Shown: positions 26,825 to 36,288, counted from the first letter of the stretch. The stretch is DNA of 64,000 nucleotides from Methylobacterium marchantiae (GCF_022179405.1 NZ_BPQT01000005.1:94643-158642), one strand, 5' to 3'. A program made the numbers and translations. The notes: generated from the letters alone by a model not told the origin.

Positions 26825-27734
26825 GCAGTACGGGTTCGATCCGCCCGTGCCTCAGGTCTTCCAGCAGCGATGCCCCCAACTCGCGTGGCTCCGAGAGCCA
26901 GAGCCAAGCCGTTCTGGCATCGCCTACAATTCCCAAGACGTCGGCGATACCCGGCACCGGCCTTCCGTCGACGAACTGCGCTAAGGGAAAGACATGCTTG
27001 CGGGCGCCCTTCAGCAATCCGATCACCGCGCCGCCCCGCCGCCAATCCTGAAGTGTTGACCGGGCGATGCCCAGATCCGCCGCGAGCTCGACCGGACCGG
27101 CCAAAGGACCGGCCCAATCCTCGAGCCTGAGGGGCAATGCGTAGTCCGAGAGCCGCCTTGCGCCTTCGACGGAACTGATCCGGCCGCCCAGACCCCGACC
27201 GCGAGACGGCTCGACGCCCGACTTCGATACTAGAGCGTACCTTTCAGGCGATGATTCAAAGAGCGGTTCCGCCCGATGGGGATCGGGGACCACGTCGGGC
27301 CTGCGCAGATCATTCGCCGAAATCGGAAGATTTGTCCTCGCTAATGACGACGCCTCAACCCGATTTCTTACCCCGAGCTTACGTAAAATATGCTTGACGT
27401 GAATCTTGACTGTTGCCTCAGAAATTTTGAGTTCTGAGGCAATTACCTTGTTCGGCGCGCCCACCGTCAGATGGTGCAGGATATCGCGTTCGCGCTTACT
27501 CAGGGCGCCGAGCTTGGGTATCGCTTCGTCGTCCGCCGGAAAGATAGCGCGGAAACCGCGTTGACGGACCTCGAGACTCTCGGTTGCCGCTCCAACGGCG
27601 GCCAAGAGCTCCGCCATGTACTCGACGTGTGGCAACTCTGCCGTCGGATTGCGCTTCCGCAGCGCCTCCGCCAGATCGCCGGCCCGAATGTCGAGCGTGC
27701 CGGTCCCACGCTCGCCCGCATTCCGCGTCGCCAT
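26799..27734 (-). CDS. Antitoxin of the Xre/MbcA/ParS type fused to a LuxR-type DNA-binding domain
   Basis: 311 residues from ATG at 27734 (a GTG at 27758 adds eight). Residues ~80-135 form a NarL/Lux[24 protein letters not shown] and [22 protein letters not shown]. After a linker of about 60 residues the C-terminal 110 residues match the RES-partner antitoxin: HTH-like [20 protein letters not shown], then [18 protein letters not shown] and [20 protein letters not shown]. No in-frame Met lies between the two parts, so an independent antitoxin start is not obvious. The HTH part is clearly AT-richer (43-53% G+C) than the rest. The N-terminal 70 residues are unassigned. It could be a true fusion or two genes joined by a lost stop. 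Confidence 0.75.
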   Translation of the reverse strand: MATRNAGERGTGTLDIRAGDLAEALRKRNPTAELPHVEYMAELLAAVGAATESLEVRQRGFRAIFPADDEAIPKLGALSKRERDILHHLTVGAPNKVIASELKISEATVKIHVKHILRKLGVRNRVEASSLARTNLPISANDLRRPDVVPDPHRAEPLFESSPERYALVSKSGVEPSRGRGLGGRISSVEGARRLSDYALPLRLEDWAGPLAGPVELAADLGIARSTLQDWRRGGAVIGLLKGARKHVFPLAQFVDGRPVPGIADVLGIVGDARTAWLWLSEPRELGASLLEDLRHGRIEPVLRAARDDFA

Positions 27735-27813
27735 TTCAGCCCGACCACCCGCCTTCACGATGAATCAGATTGTGCGGATTGCACGGATTGTCCAGCCTGT
27801 ACCGCGAAGCCCC

Positions 27814-29466
27814 TCACATGTTCGGATAGTTCGGGCCGCCCGGGCCCTCCGGCGTCACCCAGTTGATGTTCTGGTTGGGGTCTTTGATGTCGCAGGTCTT
27901 GCAGTGGACGCAGTTCTGCGCGTTGATCTGGTAGCGGACGCCGCTGCCCTCGGTGACCCATTCGTAGACGCCAGCCGGGCAGTAGCGTGCCGAGGGACCA
28001 CCGTAGACGTCGTGCTCCGAACTCTTCTGAAGGGCGGAATCCTTCACGTTGAGGTGGGGCGGCTGGTCCTCTTCGTGGTTGGTGTTCGAGAGATACACCG
28101 AGGAGAGCCGGTCGAAGGTCAGCTTGCCGTCGGGCTTCGGGTAGACGATCGGCGTCACCTCCGAGAGCGGCTTCGTCGCGGCGTGATCCGGCTTGCCGTG
28201 CTTCAGCGTTCCGAAGGGCGAGGCGTCGAGAATCGTCTGCGTCCACATGTCGAGGCCGCCGAGGCCCACACCGACCAGCGTGCCGTATTTCGACCAGAGC
28301 GGCTTCACGTTGCGCACGCGCTTGAGGTCGCGGCCGATGTCGCTGTCGCGCCAGCCGGCATCGTAATCCGTCAGTTCGTCGCCCTGACGCCCCGCGGTGA
28401 GCGCCGCGGCGATCGCTTCGGCCGCCTGCATTCCGGACAGCACCGCGTTGTGCGAGCCCTTGATGCGGGGCACGTTGACGAAGCCGGCCGAGCAGCCGAC
28501 GAGGCACCCGCCGGGGAAGACGAGCTTGGGGACCGACTGCCACCCGCCCTCCATGATGGCGCGCGCGCCGTAGCCGATGCGCTTGGCACCCTCGAAGACG
28601 TCGCGGATCATCGGGTGGGTCTTGAAGCGCTGGAACTCCTCGAACGGCGACAGGGTCGGGTTCTCGTAGTTCAGATGCGTGACGAAGCCGACCGAGAGCA
28701 GGTTGTCGTCGAAATGATAGAGCCAGGAGCCGCCGCCGGTCTTGTTCGAGAGCGGCCAGCCCATGGTGTGGCGCACGAGGCCGGGCTCGAAGGTCTCCGG
28801 CTTGAGCTGCCAGAGCTCCTTCACGCCGAGGCCGTATTTCTGGTGGTCGCTGTCCTTGTTGAGCTGGAAGCGATCGATCAGCGTCTTGGTCAGCGAGCCG
28901 CGCGCGCCCTCTCCGAAGATCGTGTACTTGCCGCGCAATTCCATGCCGCGGGTGTAATCGTCGCGCGGCTCACCGGACTTGCCGATGCCGAGATCGCCGG
29001 TGGCGACACCGATGACGGTGCCGTGATCGTCGTAGAGCACTTCCGAGGCCGGGAAGCCGGGATAGATCTCGACGCCGAGTTCCTCGGCCTTGGCACCGAG
29101 ATACTTCGTCACGTTCGAAAGCGAGCCGACGAAATTGCCGTGGTTCGACATGAATTTCGGGAAGGTGAAATTCGGCAGCGAGATGCCGCTGTTCTTGGTG
29201 AGGAACAGGAACTCGTCGCGCTCGACCTCGGTCTTGAGCGGCCGGGCGTCGTCCTGGCGCCATTCGGGAAGCAGGCGGTCGAGCCCGAGCGGGTCGATCA
29301 CCGCGCCGGACAGGATATGCGCGCCGACTTCCGATCCCTTCTCGACCACGACGACGGCGAGGTCGGCGGCGATCTGCTTGAGGCGGATCGCGGCGGCGAG
29401 GCCGGCCGGCCCCGCTCCCACGATCACCACGTCGAAATCCATGCCCTCGCGTTCCGGCAACGCCAT
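27814..29466 (-). CDS. Electron transfer flavoprotein-ubiquinone oxidoreductase
   Basis: 550 residues, normal for ETF-QO. This inner-membrane-bound flavoprotein passes electrons from reduced ETF (fatty-acid and amino-acid dehydrogenases) to ubiquinone. The FAD Rossmann motif FDVVIVGAGPAGLAAAIRLKQ starts at residue 11. ILSGAVIDPLGLDRLLPEW and KTGGGSWLYHFDDNLLSVGFVTHL are typical of the family. The C-terminal 4Fe-4S cluster ligands are visible in RYCPAGVYEW and NCVHCKTCDIKDP. An ATG at 29442 is an alternative start. It is transcribed alone, away from the uracil-DNA glycosylase gene. Confidence 0.95.
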   Translation of the reverse strand: MALPEREGMDFDVVIVGAGPAGLAAAIRLKQIAADLAVVVVEKGSEVGAHILSGAVIDPLGLDRLLPEWRQDDARPLKTEVERDEFLFLTKNSGISLPNFTFPKFMSNHGNFVGSLSNVTKYLGAKAEELGVEIYPGFPASEVLYDDHGTVIGVATGDLGIGKSGEPRDDYTRGMELRGKYTIFGEGARGSLTKTLIDRFQLNKDSDHQKYGLGVKELWQLKPETFEPGLVRHTMGWPLSNKTGGGSWLYHFDDNLLSVGFVTHLNYENPTLSPFEEFQRFKTHPMIRDVFEGAKRIGYGARAIMEGGWQSVPKLVFPGGCLVGCSAGFVNVPRIKGSHNAVLSGMQAAEAIAAALTAGRQGDELTDYDAGWRDSDIGRDLKRVRNVKPLWSKYGTLVGVGLGGLDMWTQTILDASPFGTLKHGKPDHAATKPLSEVTPIVYPKPDGKLTFDRLSSVYLSNTNHEEDQPPHLNVKDSALQKSSEHDVYGGPSARYCPAGVYEWVTEGSGVRYQINAQNCVHCKTCDIKDPNQNINWVTPEGPGGPNYPNM

Positions 29467-29627
29467 CCTCGAAACTCCTCCTGCCGCGCTCGGCCCGACC
29501 GATCGAGATCGATCGAGAAACGCGTGGTGCTGTGATTGCGAACACTCTCAACCCATTCCAAGCTAGGAACGCAAGCCTGCCGATGGTCTCACGGCGGATT
29601 GAAGCCTTCGGGCCCTAACATCGGGCG

Positions 29628-30572
29628 ATGCACGAAGTGTCGCGCGAAGTGTTGTCCACAGGACCATTCGGGGCCACATCACGTGAGATGAGCCATGGCC
29701 CCGATACCGAGCGCGACGTGATCGCCGATCTCGACTTCCACGTGGAAGCCGGCGTCGATCTCTGCCTCGACGAGCGGCCGCACGACCGCTTCTCCGAAGC
29801 CGACGAGCCGCCGGCCTGGCGCCCGGCGCCGGCCCGCCGCGCGATGCCCGCGCAGGATGCCTCACCGGCCGATCCGGGACCCTTCCGTCGCGAACTGCCT
29901 CCCCGCGGCCCGGCGCCGGCAGCGCCGCCGGCACGGACCTACGGACAATCCGCGGCGGCGAAGCCCGGCGAGGCGGCGGGCGACGCAAGGGCGCGGGCGC
30001 GGGATGTCACGTCCCTCGAAGAACTCGAGCAGCTGCTCGCGGGCTTCGACGGCTGCCCCCTCAAGTTCACGGCGAAGAACCTCGTCTTCGCCGACGGCAA
30101 CCCGGCCTCGAAGCTGATGTTCATCGGGGAGGCCCCCGGGGCCGACGAGGACCGCGTCGGCAAGCCGTTCATGGGCCGTTCCGGCCAGCTCCTCGACCGG
30201 ATGATGGCGGCGATCGGCCTCGACCGGACCAAGGCCTACGTCACCAACATCGTGCCCTGGCGGCCGCCGGGGAACCGGAACCCGACGCCCCAGGAAGTCT
30301 CGATCTGCAAACCGTTCATCGAGCGCCAGATCGAACTCGCCGACCCGGACATCATCGTCTGCCTCGGCAGTCCGGCGACGCAGGCGATCACCGGAACGAA
30401 GGACGGCATCCTGAAGGCGCGCGGCCGGTTCTACCCGTATCGGGTCGGCGACCGGGAGGTGAGAGCCCTGGCGACCCTGCACCCGGCCTATCTCCTGCGC
30501 CAGCCGCTCCAGAAACGCCTCGCCTGGAGGGATTTCCGCCTGTTGCGGGCGACCCTCGACGGGACGGCGTGA
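29628..30572 (+). CDS. Uracil-DNA glycosylase, family 4-like
   Basis: 314 residues; an ATG at 29688 could be the true start. The first ~125 residues are Pro/Ala-rich and low-complexity. The catalytic domain has motif A GEAPGADEDRVGKPFMGRSG near residue 167 and motif B LHPAYLLRQPLQKR near the C-terminus. This is the SPO1-polymerase-related/family-4 UDG group, which removes uracil from DNA. Family-4 enzymes bind a 4Fe-4S cluster with CxxC plus two later cysteines. Here the first Cys of CxxC is Phe (FDGCPLK), while SICKPF and IIVCLGS keep the later pair. Cluster binding is therefore uncertain. Confidence 0.9.
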   Translation: MHEVSREVLSTGPFGATSREMSHGPDTERDVIADLDFHVEAGVDLCLDERPHDRFSEADEPPAWRPAPARRAMPAQDASPADPGPFRRELPPRGPAPAAPPARTYGQSAAAKPGEAAGDARARARDVTSLEELEQLLAGFDGCPLKFTAKNLVFADGNPASKLMFIGEAPGADEDRVGKPFMGRSGQLLDRMMAAIGLDRTKAYVTNIVPWRPPGNRNPTPQEVSICKPFIERQIELADPDIIVCLGSPATQAITGTKDGILKARGRFYPYRVGDREVRALATLHPAYLLRQPLQKRLAWRDFRLLRATLDGTA

Positions 30573-30702
30573 GGCGAAACGCGTCGGGGAAGCGGAACCG
30601 TATCTTTCACCCGGGGATTAGTTCGGGCACACGGGGCGGAGACGGGAACGGGCGTGGCGGCCATTCCTCGACCATGCCTCCGGGACGAAGGGTGACGAGA
30701 TC

Positions 30703-31608
30703 ATGCGCTGGGAAGATTTCCGCTCTTCGGACAATGTCGAGGATCGTCGCGGCGAGGGCGGCGGCGGCGGCGGCTTTCCGGGCGGCGGTGCCGGCGGGCT
30801 CGGCATCGGCACCATCGTCATCCTCTGCATCATCGGCTGGGTCACCGGTATCAATCCCGCCATCCTGATCGGCGGCGCCGAGCAGATGAGCGGCGGCGGA
30901 CGGCCGCGCCAGGAGCAGGTCGACCCGCAGACCCAAGCCCAGCGCAAGACCAAACCGACCGATGAGAGCGGGCGCTTCGCCGCCGCCATCCTCGGCAATA
31001 CCGAGGACGTCTGGAAGGAGATCCTGCCCAACCAGACCGGCAAGCAGTACCGCCCGACCGGGATGGTGCTCTATACCGGCGGCACGCGCAGCGGCTGCGG
31101 CTCGGCCCAGGCGGCGATGGGGCCGTTCTACTGCCCGCTCGATAAGAAGGTCTATCTCGACACGTCGTTCTTCAAGGAGATGGAGCAGAAGTTCGGCGTG
31201 AAGGGCGACTTCGCCTATGCCTATGTCATCGCGCACGAAGTCGGCCACCACGTCCAGGACGAGCTCGGCATCCTCGGCAAGGTCCAGGGTCGCCAGCAGG
31301 CGGCCTCCAGCAAGGTCGAGTCGAACCAGCTGTCCGTCCGCGTCGAACTGATGGCAGATTGCCTCGCCGGCGTCTGGGCCAAGAACTCCAACGACAAGTA
31401 CAACTCGCTCGAACCGGGCGACATCGAGGAAGCGATGCAGGCGGCGAGCGCCATCGGCGACGACAAGCTGCAGAAGCAGTCGCAGGGCTACGCCGTGCCG
31501 GATTCGTTCACGCACGGATCGTCCGAGCAGCGGATGCGGTGGTTCATGACCGGCTACAAGAGCGGCCAGACCAAGTCCTGCGACACCTTCCGGGCGGCCC
31601 GCAACTGA
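30703..31608 (+). CDS. Neutral zinc metallopeptidase, YpfJ/KPN_02809 family
   Basis: 301 residues. MRWEDFRSSDNVEDRRGEGGGG at the start, a Gly-rich stretch and one membrane helix (GIGTIVILCIIGWVTGINPAIL, residues ~35-56) anchor the protein. The domain outside contains the zinc motif VIAHEVGHHVQD near residue 178 and RVELMADCLAGVWA near 214, whose Glu is the likely third ligand. GPFYCPLDKKVYLDTSFF is also typical. The family is common in proteobacteria and its substrates are unknown. It stands as a single gene. Confidence 0.93.
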   Translation: MRWEDFRSSDNVEDRRGEGGGGGGFPGGGAGGLGIGTIVILCIIGWVTGINPAILIGGAEQMSGGGRPRQEQVDPQTQAQRKTKPTDESGRFAAAILGNTEDVWKEILPNQTGKQYRPTGMVLYTGGTRSGCGSAQAAMGPFYCPLDKKVYLDTSFFKEMEQKFGVKGDFAYAYVIAHEVGHHVQDELGILGKVQGRQQAASSKVESNQLSVRVELMADCLAGVWAKNSNDKYNSLEPGDIEEAMQAASAIGDDKLQKQSQGYAVPDSFTHGSSEQRMRWFMTGYKSGQTKSCDTFRAARN

Positions 31609-31821
31609 GCCGGGCAGGATGTTCCCGATCCATTTCGTGACGATCGCAGCGACGCCGATGAGGATTCCGAAAGCATAGACTCAGACCGTCCGCGCGAAAG
31701 GTAGCGGAGCGCCGCCGCGTAACGGTCGATTCAACCCTGGAGCGCCAAGGATCGCGGACGAGGCCGACCGCCCATTTCTCGCGAATGGGCTGGATTCGGC
31801 GATGCGAGGCAGCGCTCCACC

Positions 31822-32706
31822 ATGTCCCCGACCGAGACGATCGCCGTCATCATCGCGACCCGCGGGCGACCGGCCCTGGTTCGAGGGCTCGTCATGCTCC
31901 TGCAGAGCCAGAGCCGAGCGCCCGACCACATCGTCATCGTGGGATCCGAAACGGACGATCTCGGCGGGTTGGAGGATGGTCCCGGATTGACCGCACGGGT
32001 CGGCCGGACCGGCAGCGCGCATCAGCGCAACGACGGTCTCGCGCTGGCCGGTGGGCGCTACGACTATGTCGCCTTCTTTGACGACGACTTCATCCCCTCG
32101 CATTTCTGGCTCGAACAGATGGCAGCGACCTTCCGGGCGCGGCCCGATGTCGTCTGTCTCACCGGGCGTGTCCTCGCCGACGGCGCCAAATCTCCCGGCA
32201 TCGATCGCGGCGAAGGATTGCGGGTTGTGACCGAGGAGGACGGTCACGGAGAGGATGGCGATGACGGCTTGCACGAGGGAATCGGGCCCTACGGCTGCAA
32301 CATGGCGTTCAGGACCAGCGCCATCGCAGGCCTGGGTTTCGACGAGCGGCTTCCGCTCTATGCCTGGCTGGAGGATTCCGATTTCGGCGGACAGGTGGCG
32401 CGCAGGGGCCTCACGGCGCGGGCGGATGCCCTCTGGGGCGTCCATCTCGGCAACAAGACCGGGCGCGAGCGGGGCAAGCGCGTCGGCTATTCCCAGGTCG
32501 CGAATTCGGTCTACCTGATGAGGAAGGGAACGCTGCCGGTGCCGTTCCTCGGCAAACTGATGGCGCGCAACGTCGCGGCCAACGTGGTGCGCTCGCTCAG
32601 GCCCGAGCCCTATATCGACCGGCGTGGCCGGCTGGCCGGCAACCTCACGGCTCTCCTCGACATCGCCCGCGGCCGCATCTCGCCGGAGCGGACCGCGAAG
32701 CTGTAG
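31822..32706 (+). CDS. Family 2 glycosyltransferase
   Basis: 294 residues with a GT-A fold. IAVIIATRGRPALVRGLVMLL begins at residue 7, the nucleotide-metal motif is YVAFFDDDFIPSHFW near residue 85 and the acceptor-site motif is LYAWLEDSDFGGQVARRG near 187. It has no long membrane helix and is probably cytoplasmic or peripheral. A C-terminal basic segment (DRRGRLAGNLTALLDIARGR) might touch the membrane. Other glycosyltransferases are nearby (33.3 and 36.3 kb) but not in one operon. Donor and acceptor sugars cannot be told from sequence. Confidence 0.87.
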   Translation: MSPTETIAVIIATRGRPALVRGLVMLLQSQSRAPDHIVIVGSETDDLGGLEDGPGLTARVGRTGSAHQRNDGLALAGGRYDYVAFFDDDFIPSHFWLEQMAATFRARPDVVCLTGRVLADGAKSPGIDRGEGLRVVTEEDGHGEDGDDGLHEGIGPYGCNMAFRTSAIAGLGFDERLPLYAWLEDSDFGGQVARRGLTARADALWGVHLGNKTGRERGKRVGYSQVANSVYLMRKGTLPVPFLGKLMARNVAANVVRSLRPEPYIDRRGRLAGNLTALLDIARGRISPERTAKL

Positions 32707-32777
32707 CGGCGGGATCGACCCGCCCCCTCATTCGCGGCTAGAATCCGCCGGCATCGCCGAGCTGAAAGCCGCAATCC

Positions 32778-33335
32778 ATGGTCGCCGCAGACAAGACCCG
32801 TCGCTTCATCCCGCTCTCCATTGCGGTGCTGACCGTCTCCGACACGCGCGTCGCCGAGGACGACCGATCGGGCGACACGCTGTGCGAGCGCCTCGTGGCG
32901 GCCGGCCACAGCCTCGCCGGCCGGTCCATCGTGCCCGACGAGGTCTCCGCGATCCGCGCCCAGGTGGAAACCTGGATGAGGGACCCCGCCGTCGACGTGG
33001 TGATCACCACCGGCGGCACCGGCTTCACCGGGCGCGACGTCACCCCCGAGGCCATCGAGCCCCTGTTCGAGAAGCGGATGGACGGCTTCTCGGCGGTGTT
33101 CCACCGCATTTCCTACGACAAGATCGGAACCTCGACGCTCCAGTCGCGGGCGACGGCGGGGCTCGCCAACGCGACCTTCGTCTTCGTCCTTCCAGGCTCG
33201 CCCGGCGCCTGCCGCGATGCCTGGGACGGTATCCTCGCGGCCCAGCTCGACTACCGGCACCGGCCCTGCAACTTCGTCGAGATCATGCCGCGGCTCGACG
33301 AGCACCTGCGGCGCGGGGCCTCGATCCCGGTCTGA
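32778..33335 (+). CDS. moaB: Molybdenum cofactor biosynthesis protein B
   Basis: 185 residues of the MoaB/MogA fold. The molybdopterin-binding signature is VVITTGGTGFTGRDVTPEAIEPLF near residue 74; LPGSPGACRDAWDGILAAQLDYRHRPCNF at the end is the usual C-terminus of MoaB. Members bind or adenylylate molybdopterin, in line with the need for molybdoenzymes such as formate dehydrogenase in methylotrophs. The gene ends with TGA immediately followed by the convergent neighbour's stop (TGATCA), leaving no spacer. A second protein with this fold (CinA-like) is at 51.8 kb. Confidence 0.93.
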   Translation: MVAADKTRRFIPLSIAVLTVSDTRVAEDDRSGDTLCERLVAAGHSLAGRSIVPDEVSAIRAQVETWMRDPAVDVVITTGGTGFTGRDVTPEAIEPLFEKRMDGFSAVFHRISYDKIGTSTLQSRATAGLANATFVFVLPGSPGACRDAWDGILAAQLDYRHRPCNFVEIMPRLDEHLRRGASIPV

Positions 33336-33857
33336 TCAGCCTCTGTCGAGCCGCACGTTCACGGGTCGCGGCCGCAGTCGGGGGGTGAAGACGACGCCGG
33401 AGGTCAGCCGCTCGCGGCGGACGAGGTCCCCGGCTCGCGGAGAACGCACCCCGATGACCGATTCGCCCTGCGCAGCGAGGCGCGCCGGCAGACCGGCATG
33501 GGGACGACGCAGGCGTCCGAGGACGATCTCAGGCCGAGCCGTGCCGATGAAGCGATCGATCGTGCGAATCCAGCCCTCCGCCGGCACGTCGCCGGCTTCG
33601 AGGCAGAGCACCCATTCGCGCCGCGCCGACTTCGCGCCGGCCGACCATGGCGCCGTGCCCCCCGCCCGCGTGACGAAGGTTGCGCCGGTGGCCTCGGCGA
33701 CCGCGTCGAGCGCCGCATTGTGCGCGGGCGCGATGATCACGGCATCGCCGACGAGGCCGGCGGCGACGCCCTCCACGAGAGCCCCCAGCGTATCGGCGAG
33801 CTGGTCGACCACGTCGGGGTCGCCCGGCCTCGCAACATGGATCAGTGCCGAAATCAT
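33336..33857 (-). CDS. Glycosyltransferase-like protein
   Basis: 173 residues from ATG at 33857. The sequence reads like a short GT-A fold: MISALIHVARPGDPDVVDQL, then VIIAPAHNAALDAVAEATGATFV, then SARREWVLCLEAGDVPAEGWIRTIDRF, where LEAGD replaces the DxD motif. The C-terminus is basic. It is commonly labelled glycosyl transferase in this genus, but the DxD site is imperfect and the length small, so catalytic activity is doubtful. It converges on moaB with no spacer. Confidence 0.7.
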   Translation of the reverse strand: MISALIHVARPGDPDVVDQLADTLGALVEGVAAGLVGDAVIIAPAHNAALDAVAEATGATFVTRAGGTAPWSAGAKSARREWVLCLEAGDVPAEGWIRTIDRFIGTARPEIVLGRLRRPHAGLPARLAAQGESVIGVRSPRAGDLVRRERLTSGVVFTPRLRPRPVNVRLDRG

Positions 33858-34078
33858 GCGCGCGCATACCGTATTTTCGGCGCCGGAGAAGCCGAAAGCC
33901 GGAGAAAGGATCGCGAGAATCCGTGCTCCGACGGGATAAGCCAACGATTGCACGAAATAAGGGCAGTCAAAGCTCATGCGTTCCTGATATGTTCACATCG
34001 AAAGCACGGTGTCTGCAGCGTGATGCTGTGGCTGGCGGCCTTAGAGTCGCATTCCGTTGGATCACCGGAGACGCTCGC

Positions 34079-34420
34079 ATGCGACAGGACGGCAAGATCG
34101 ATTATCTCGAACTGCCCGGGCGCGGCATCGATGCGGTGAAGGAATTCTACGGGACGGCCTTCGGCTGGACCTTCACGGATTACGGACCTGGCTACGCCGC
34201 CTTCGACCAGGGGCTCGAGGGCGGCTTCGATGCCGACGAAGCGAAGGCGGTGCGGGTGCCGCTACCCGTACTCTACGCTCAGGACCTCGAAGCGATGCAG
34301 GCTCGGGTCGAAGCGGCGGGAGGCACGGTCGTCGCGGCGATCTTCGCTTTCCCTGGGGGACGCCGGTTTCATTTCAGAGACCCGGCCGGGACCGAGCTGG
34401 CGGTCTGGTCGGAGCGGTGA
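34079..34420 (+). CDS. Glyoxalase/bleomycin-resistance (VOC) family protein
   Basis: 113 residues from ATG, with GGAG at good spacing. It is one VOC module made of two beta-alpha-beta-beta-beta units: IDYLELPGRGIDAVKEFYGTAFGW at the start, LYAQDLEAMQARVEAAGG in the middle and GGRRFHFRDPAGTELAVWS at the end. The metal-ligand pattern is partial (Glu12 and Glu108). Single-domain VOC proteins bind small electrophiles or antibiotics; the substrate is unknown. The next gene starts inside its stop codon (GTGA), implying translational coupling with a radical SAM protein. Confidence 0.85.
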   Translation: MRQDGKIDYLELPGRGIDAVKEFYGTAFGWTFTDYGPGYAAFDQGLEGGFDADEAKAVRVPLPVLYAQDLEAMQARVEAAGGTVVAAIFAFPGGRRFHFRDPAGTELAVWSER

Positions 34421-35538
34421 AGGCCGCTGGAGACGGGGTCGGAGCGCCCGGTCAGCGGCTCGCGGCAAGTGCCCGTCCGGCCGATATGCGGAAGGGGCGC
34501 GGTGCCACGGCCAATCCCGCCGGCCGCTACGAGCCCGCCCGGCGCGAAGCGTTCGATGACGGCTGGGATTCGGACGATGAACTCCCGCGCCTGCGCACCG
34601 AGGATGTGCCCGAGCGGGCGCGCACCATCCTCACGCGCAACACCTCGCCTGACCTGCCGTTCGATCGTTCGATCAATCCCTATCGCGGCTGCGAGCACGG
34701 TTGCATCTACTGCTTCGCCCGGCCCAACCACGCCTATGTCGGTCTCTCCCCCGGCATCGATTTCGAGACGAGGCTCTTCCACAAGCCGGACGCTGCGGAG
34801 CTGCTGGAACGAGAATTGTCGGCCAAGGGCTACATTCCGCAGACCATCGCTCTCGGTACGGCCACGGACCCGTACCAGCCGATCGAGCGCGGCCACGGCA
34901 TCACCCGCGCCGTCCTCGGCGTGCTGGCGCGCTTCCGCCATCCGGTCGGCATCGTCACCAAGTCGAACCTCGTCGTCCGCGACATCGACATCCTGGCGCC
35001 GATGGCCGAACTCGGCCTCGTCAAGGTGGCGATGTCGGTGACGACCCTCGATCCGATGCTGGCCCGCCGGATGGAGCCGCGCGCTCCCCATCCGGCCCGT
35101 CGCCTCGAGGCGATCCGTCAGCTGAGCCGTGCCGGCATCCCGGTCATGGTGATGATGGCGCCGGTGATCCCGTCGCTGAACGACCACGAGATCGAGGCGG
35201 TGCTGGAGCGGGCGCGCGAATGCGGGGCCGTGGAGGCCCGCCATGTCCTCCTGCGGCTGCCCCTCGAACTCGACGACCTCGTCAACGACTGGTTCGCCGA
35301 GCATTATCCGGGGCGCCGCAACCACGTGATGTCGCTGGTCCGGCAGGCCCGCGGCGGCAAGGCCTACGATGCCGCGTTCGGCCGACGGATGACCGGCAGC
35401 GGCGCCTATGCCGATCTCATCGGTCAGCGCATGCGATTGGCGAAGCAGCGCCTCGGCTATGCCGACGCGCGCCTCGCGCTGCGCACGGATCTGTTCACGC
35501 CCACGGCCGCCAAGGGGGCCCAGCTCAGCCTGCTGTGA
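34417..35538 (+). CDS. PA0069-family radical SAM protein
   Basis: 373 residues from a GTG overlapping the upstream stop; an ATG at 34486 (MRKGRGATANPAGR) is a credible alternative. The radical SAM cluster motif is GCEHGCIYCFARPNHAY (C-x3-C-x2-C), near residue 90 of the long form. Other landmarks are NPYRG just before it, IALGTATDPYQPIER, VGIVTKSNLVVRD and GIPVMVMMAPVIPSLNDHE. The family is related to spore photoproduct lyase-like and Rv2578c proteins and has no proven reaction. The end overlaps convergently with rnhB by 14 bases. Confidence 0.9.
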   Translation: MKAAGDGVGAPGQRLAASARPADMRKGRGATANPAGRYEPARREAFDDGWDSDDELPRLRTEDVPERARTILTRNTSPDLPFDRSINPYRGCEHGCIYCFARPNHAYVGLSPGIDFETRLFHKPDAAELLERELSAKGYIPQTIALGTATDPYQPIERGHGITRAVLGVLARFRHPVGIVTKSNLVVRDIDILAPMAELGLVKVAMSVTTLDPMLARRMEPRAPHPARRLEAIRQLSRAGIPVMVMMAPVIPSLNDHEIEAVLERARECGAVEARHVLLRLPLELDDLVNDWFAEHYPGRRNHVMSLVRQARGGKAYDAAFGRRMTGSGAYADLIGQRMRLAKQRLGYADARLALRTDLFTPTAAKGAQLSLL

Positions 35539-36148
35539 GGGCGGGCGAGGGGGGAGCGTAGCGCCGGGTGAAGCTCACCCGGTGATGCGCGGAGCGGCCG
35601 AGACTGGCGAGACCGGCGAGATGGGCCGCGGTGCCGTAGCCGACGTTGCGGTCCCAGGCATAGGCCGGATGCCGCCTCGCCAGGGCGCGCATGAGATCGT
35701 CGCGGAGACACTTGGCGACGATCGAGGCGGCCGCGATCTGTGGCACGAGCCGGTCGCCGCCGATCACGGCCCGGCACGGAAGGGACAGGCCCGGAATGCC
35801 GTCCCGCCCGTCCACCGCCACGGGAGCGTCGAGCCCGAGCTTCTCAACCGCCCGGCGCATGGCGTCGAGGGTCGCGGCGCGCACGTTGATCCGGTCCACG
35901 AGCTCTCGGGAGCCGGCCGCGACCGCGACTTCGGCGTGCTGGCGGATCAGCGGAGTCAGACGTTCGCGGGTCGGTCGGTCGAGCTTCTTGCTGTCGTCGA
36001 GACAGGCGAGGACGGAAGCCGGGAAGACGGCCGGATCGAACCAGACCGCCGCTACCACGACGGGACCGCACAGGGCGCCGCGCCCGACCTCGTCGCAACC
36101 GATCAGAGCCGGGAGGGTCGCGGAAGCGGGGTCGGCGAACGGTCTCAT
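35525..36148 (-). CDS. rnhB: Ribonuclease HII
   Basis: 207 residues from ATG at 36148. It cleaves RNA in RNA-DNA hybrids and single ribonucleotides in DNA. The acidic active site is visible: IGCDEVGRGALCGPVVVAAV (Asp-Glu) near residue 18, DSKKLDRPTRERL near 52 and VAVDGRDGIPGL near 112. AAASIVAKCLRDDLM near 145 carries the last Asp region. The C-terminus GYGTAAHLAGLASLGRSAHHRVSF is canonical. Confidence 0.95.
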   Translation of the reverse strand: MRPFADPASATLPALIGCDEVGRGALCGPVVVAAVWFDPAVFPASVLACLDDSKKLDRPTRERLTPLIRQHAEVAVAAGSRELVDRINVRAATLDAMRRAVEKLGLDAPVAVDGRDGIPGLSLPCRAVIGGDRLVPQIAAASIVAKCLRDDLMRALARRHPAYAWDRNVGYGTAAHLAGLASLGRSAHHRVSFTRRYAPPSPALTAG

Positions 36149-36288
36149 TCTGGGCCCGGCTGAGTGAACTTGGCGACATCCGCTCGTCACGGAGACGATC
36201 GCGCGAAGCGCCTCGGATGGCGGCGGCACCTTCGCACCGTAAGGCCCGCCGCGTCACCCCCTCCCCATCCGCCTTTCCGGCCGACGCC

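Noticed and set aside
31609-31821. Possible small gene between the metallopeptidase and the glycosyltransferase
   Set aside because: No start with a ribosome site and no conserved-looking peptide; treated as an ordinary gap.
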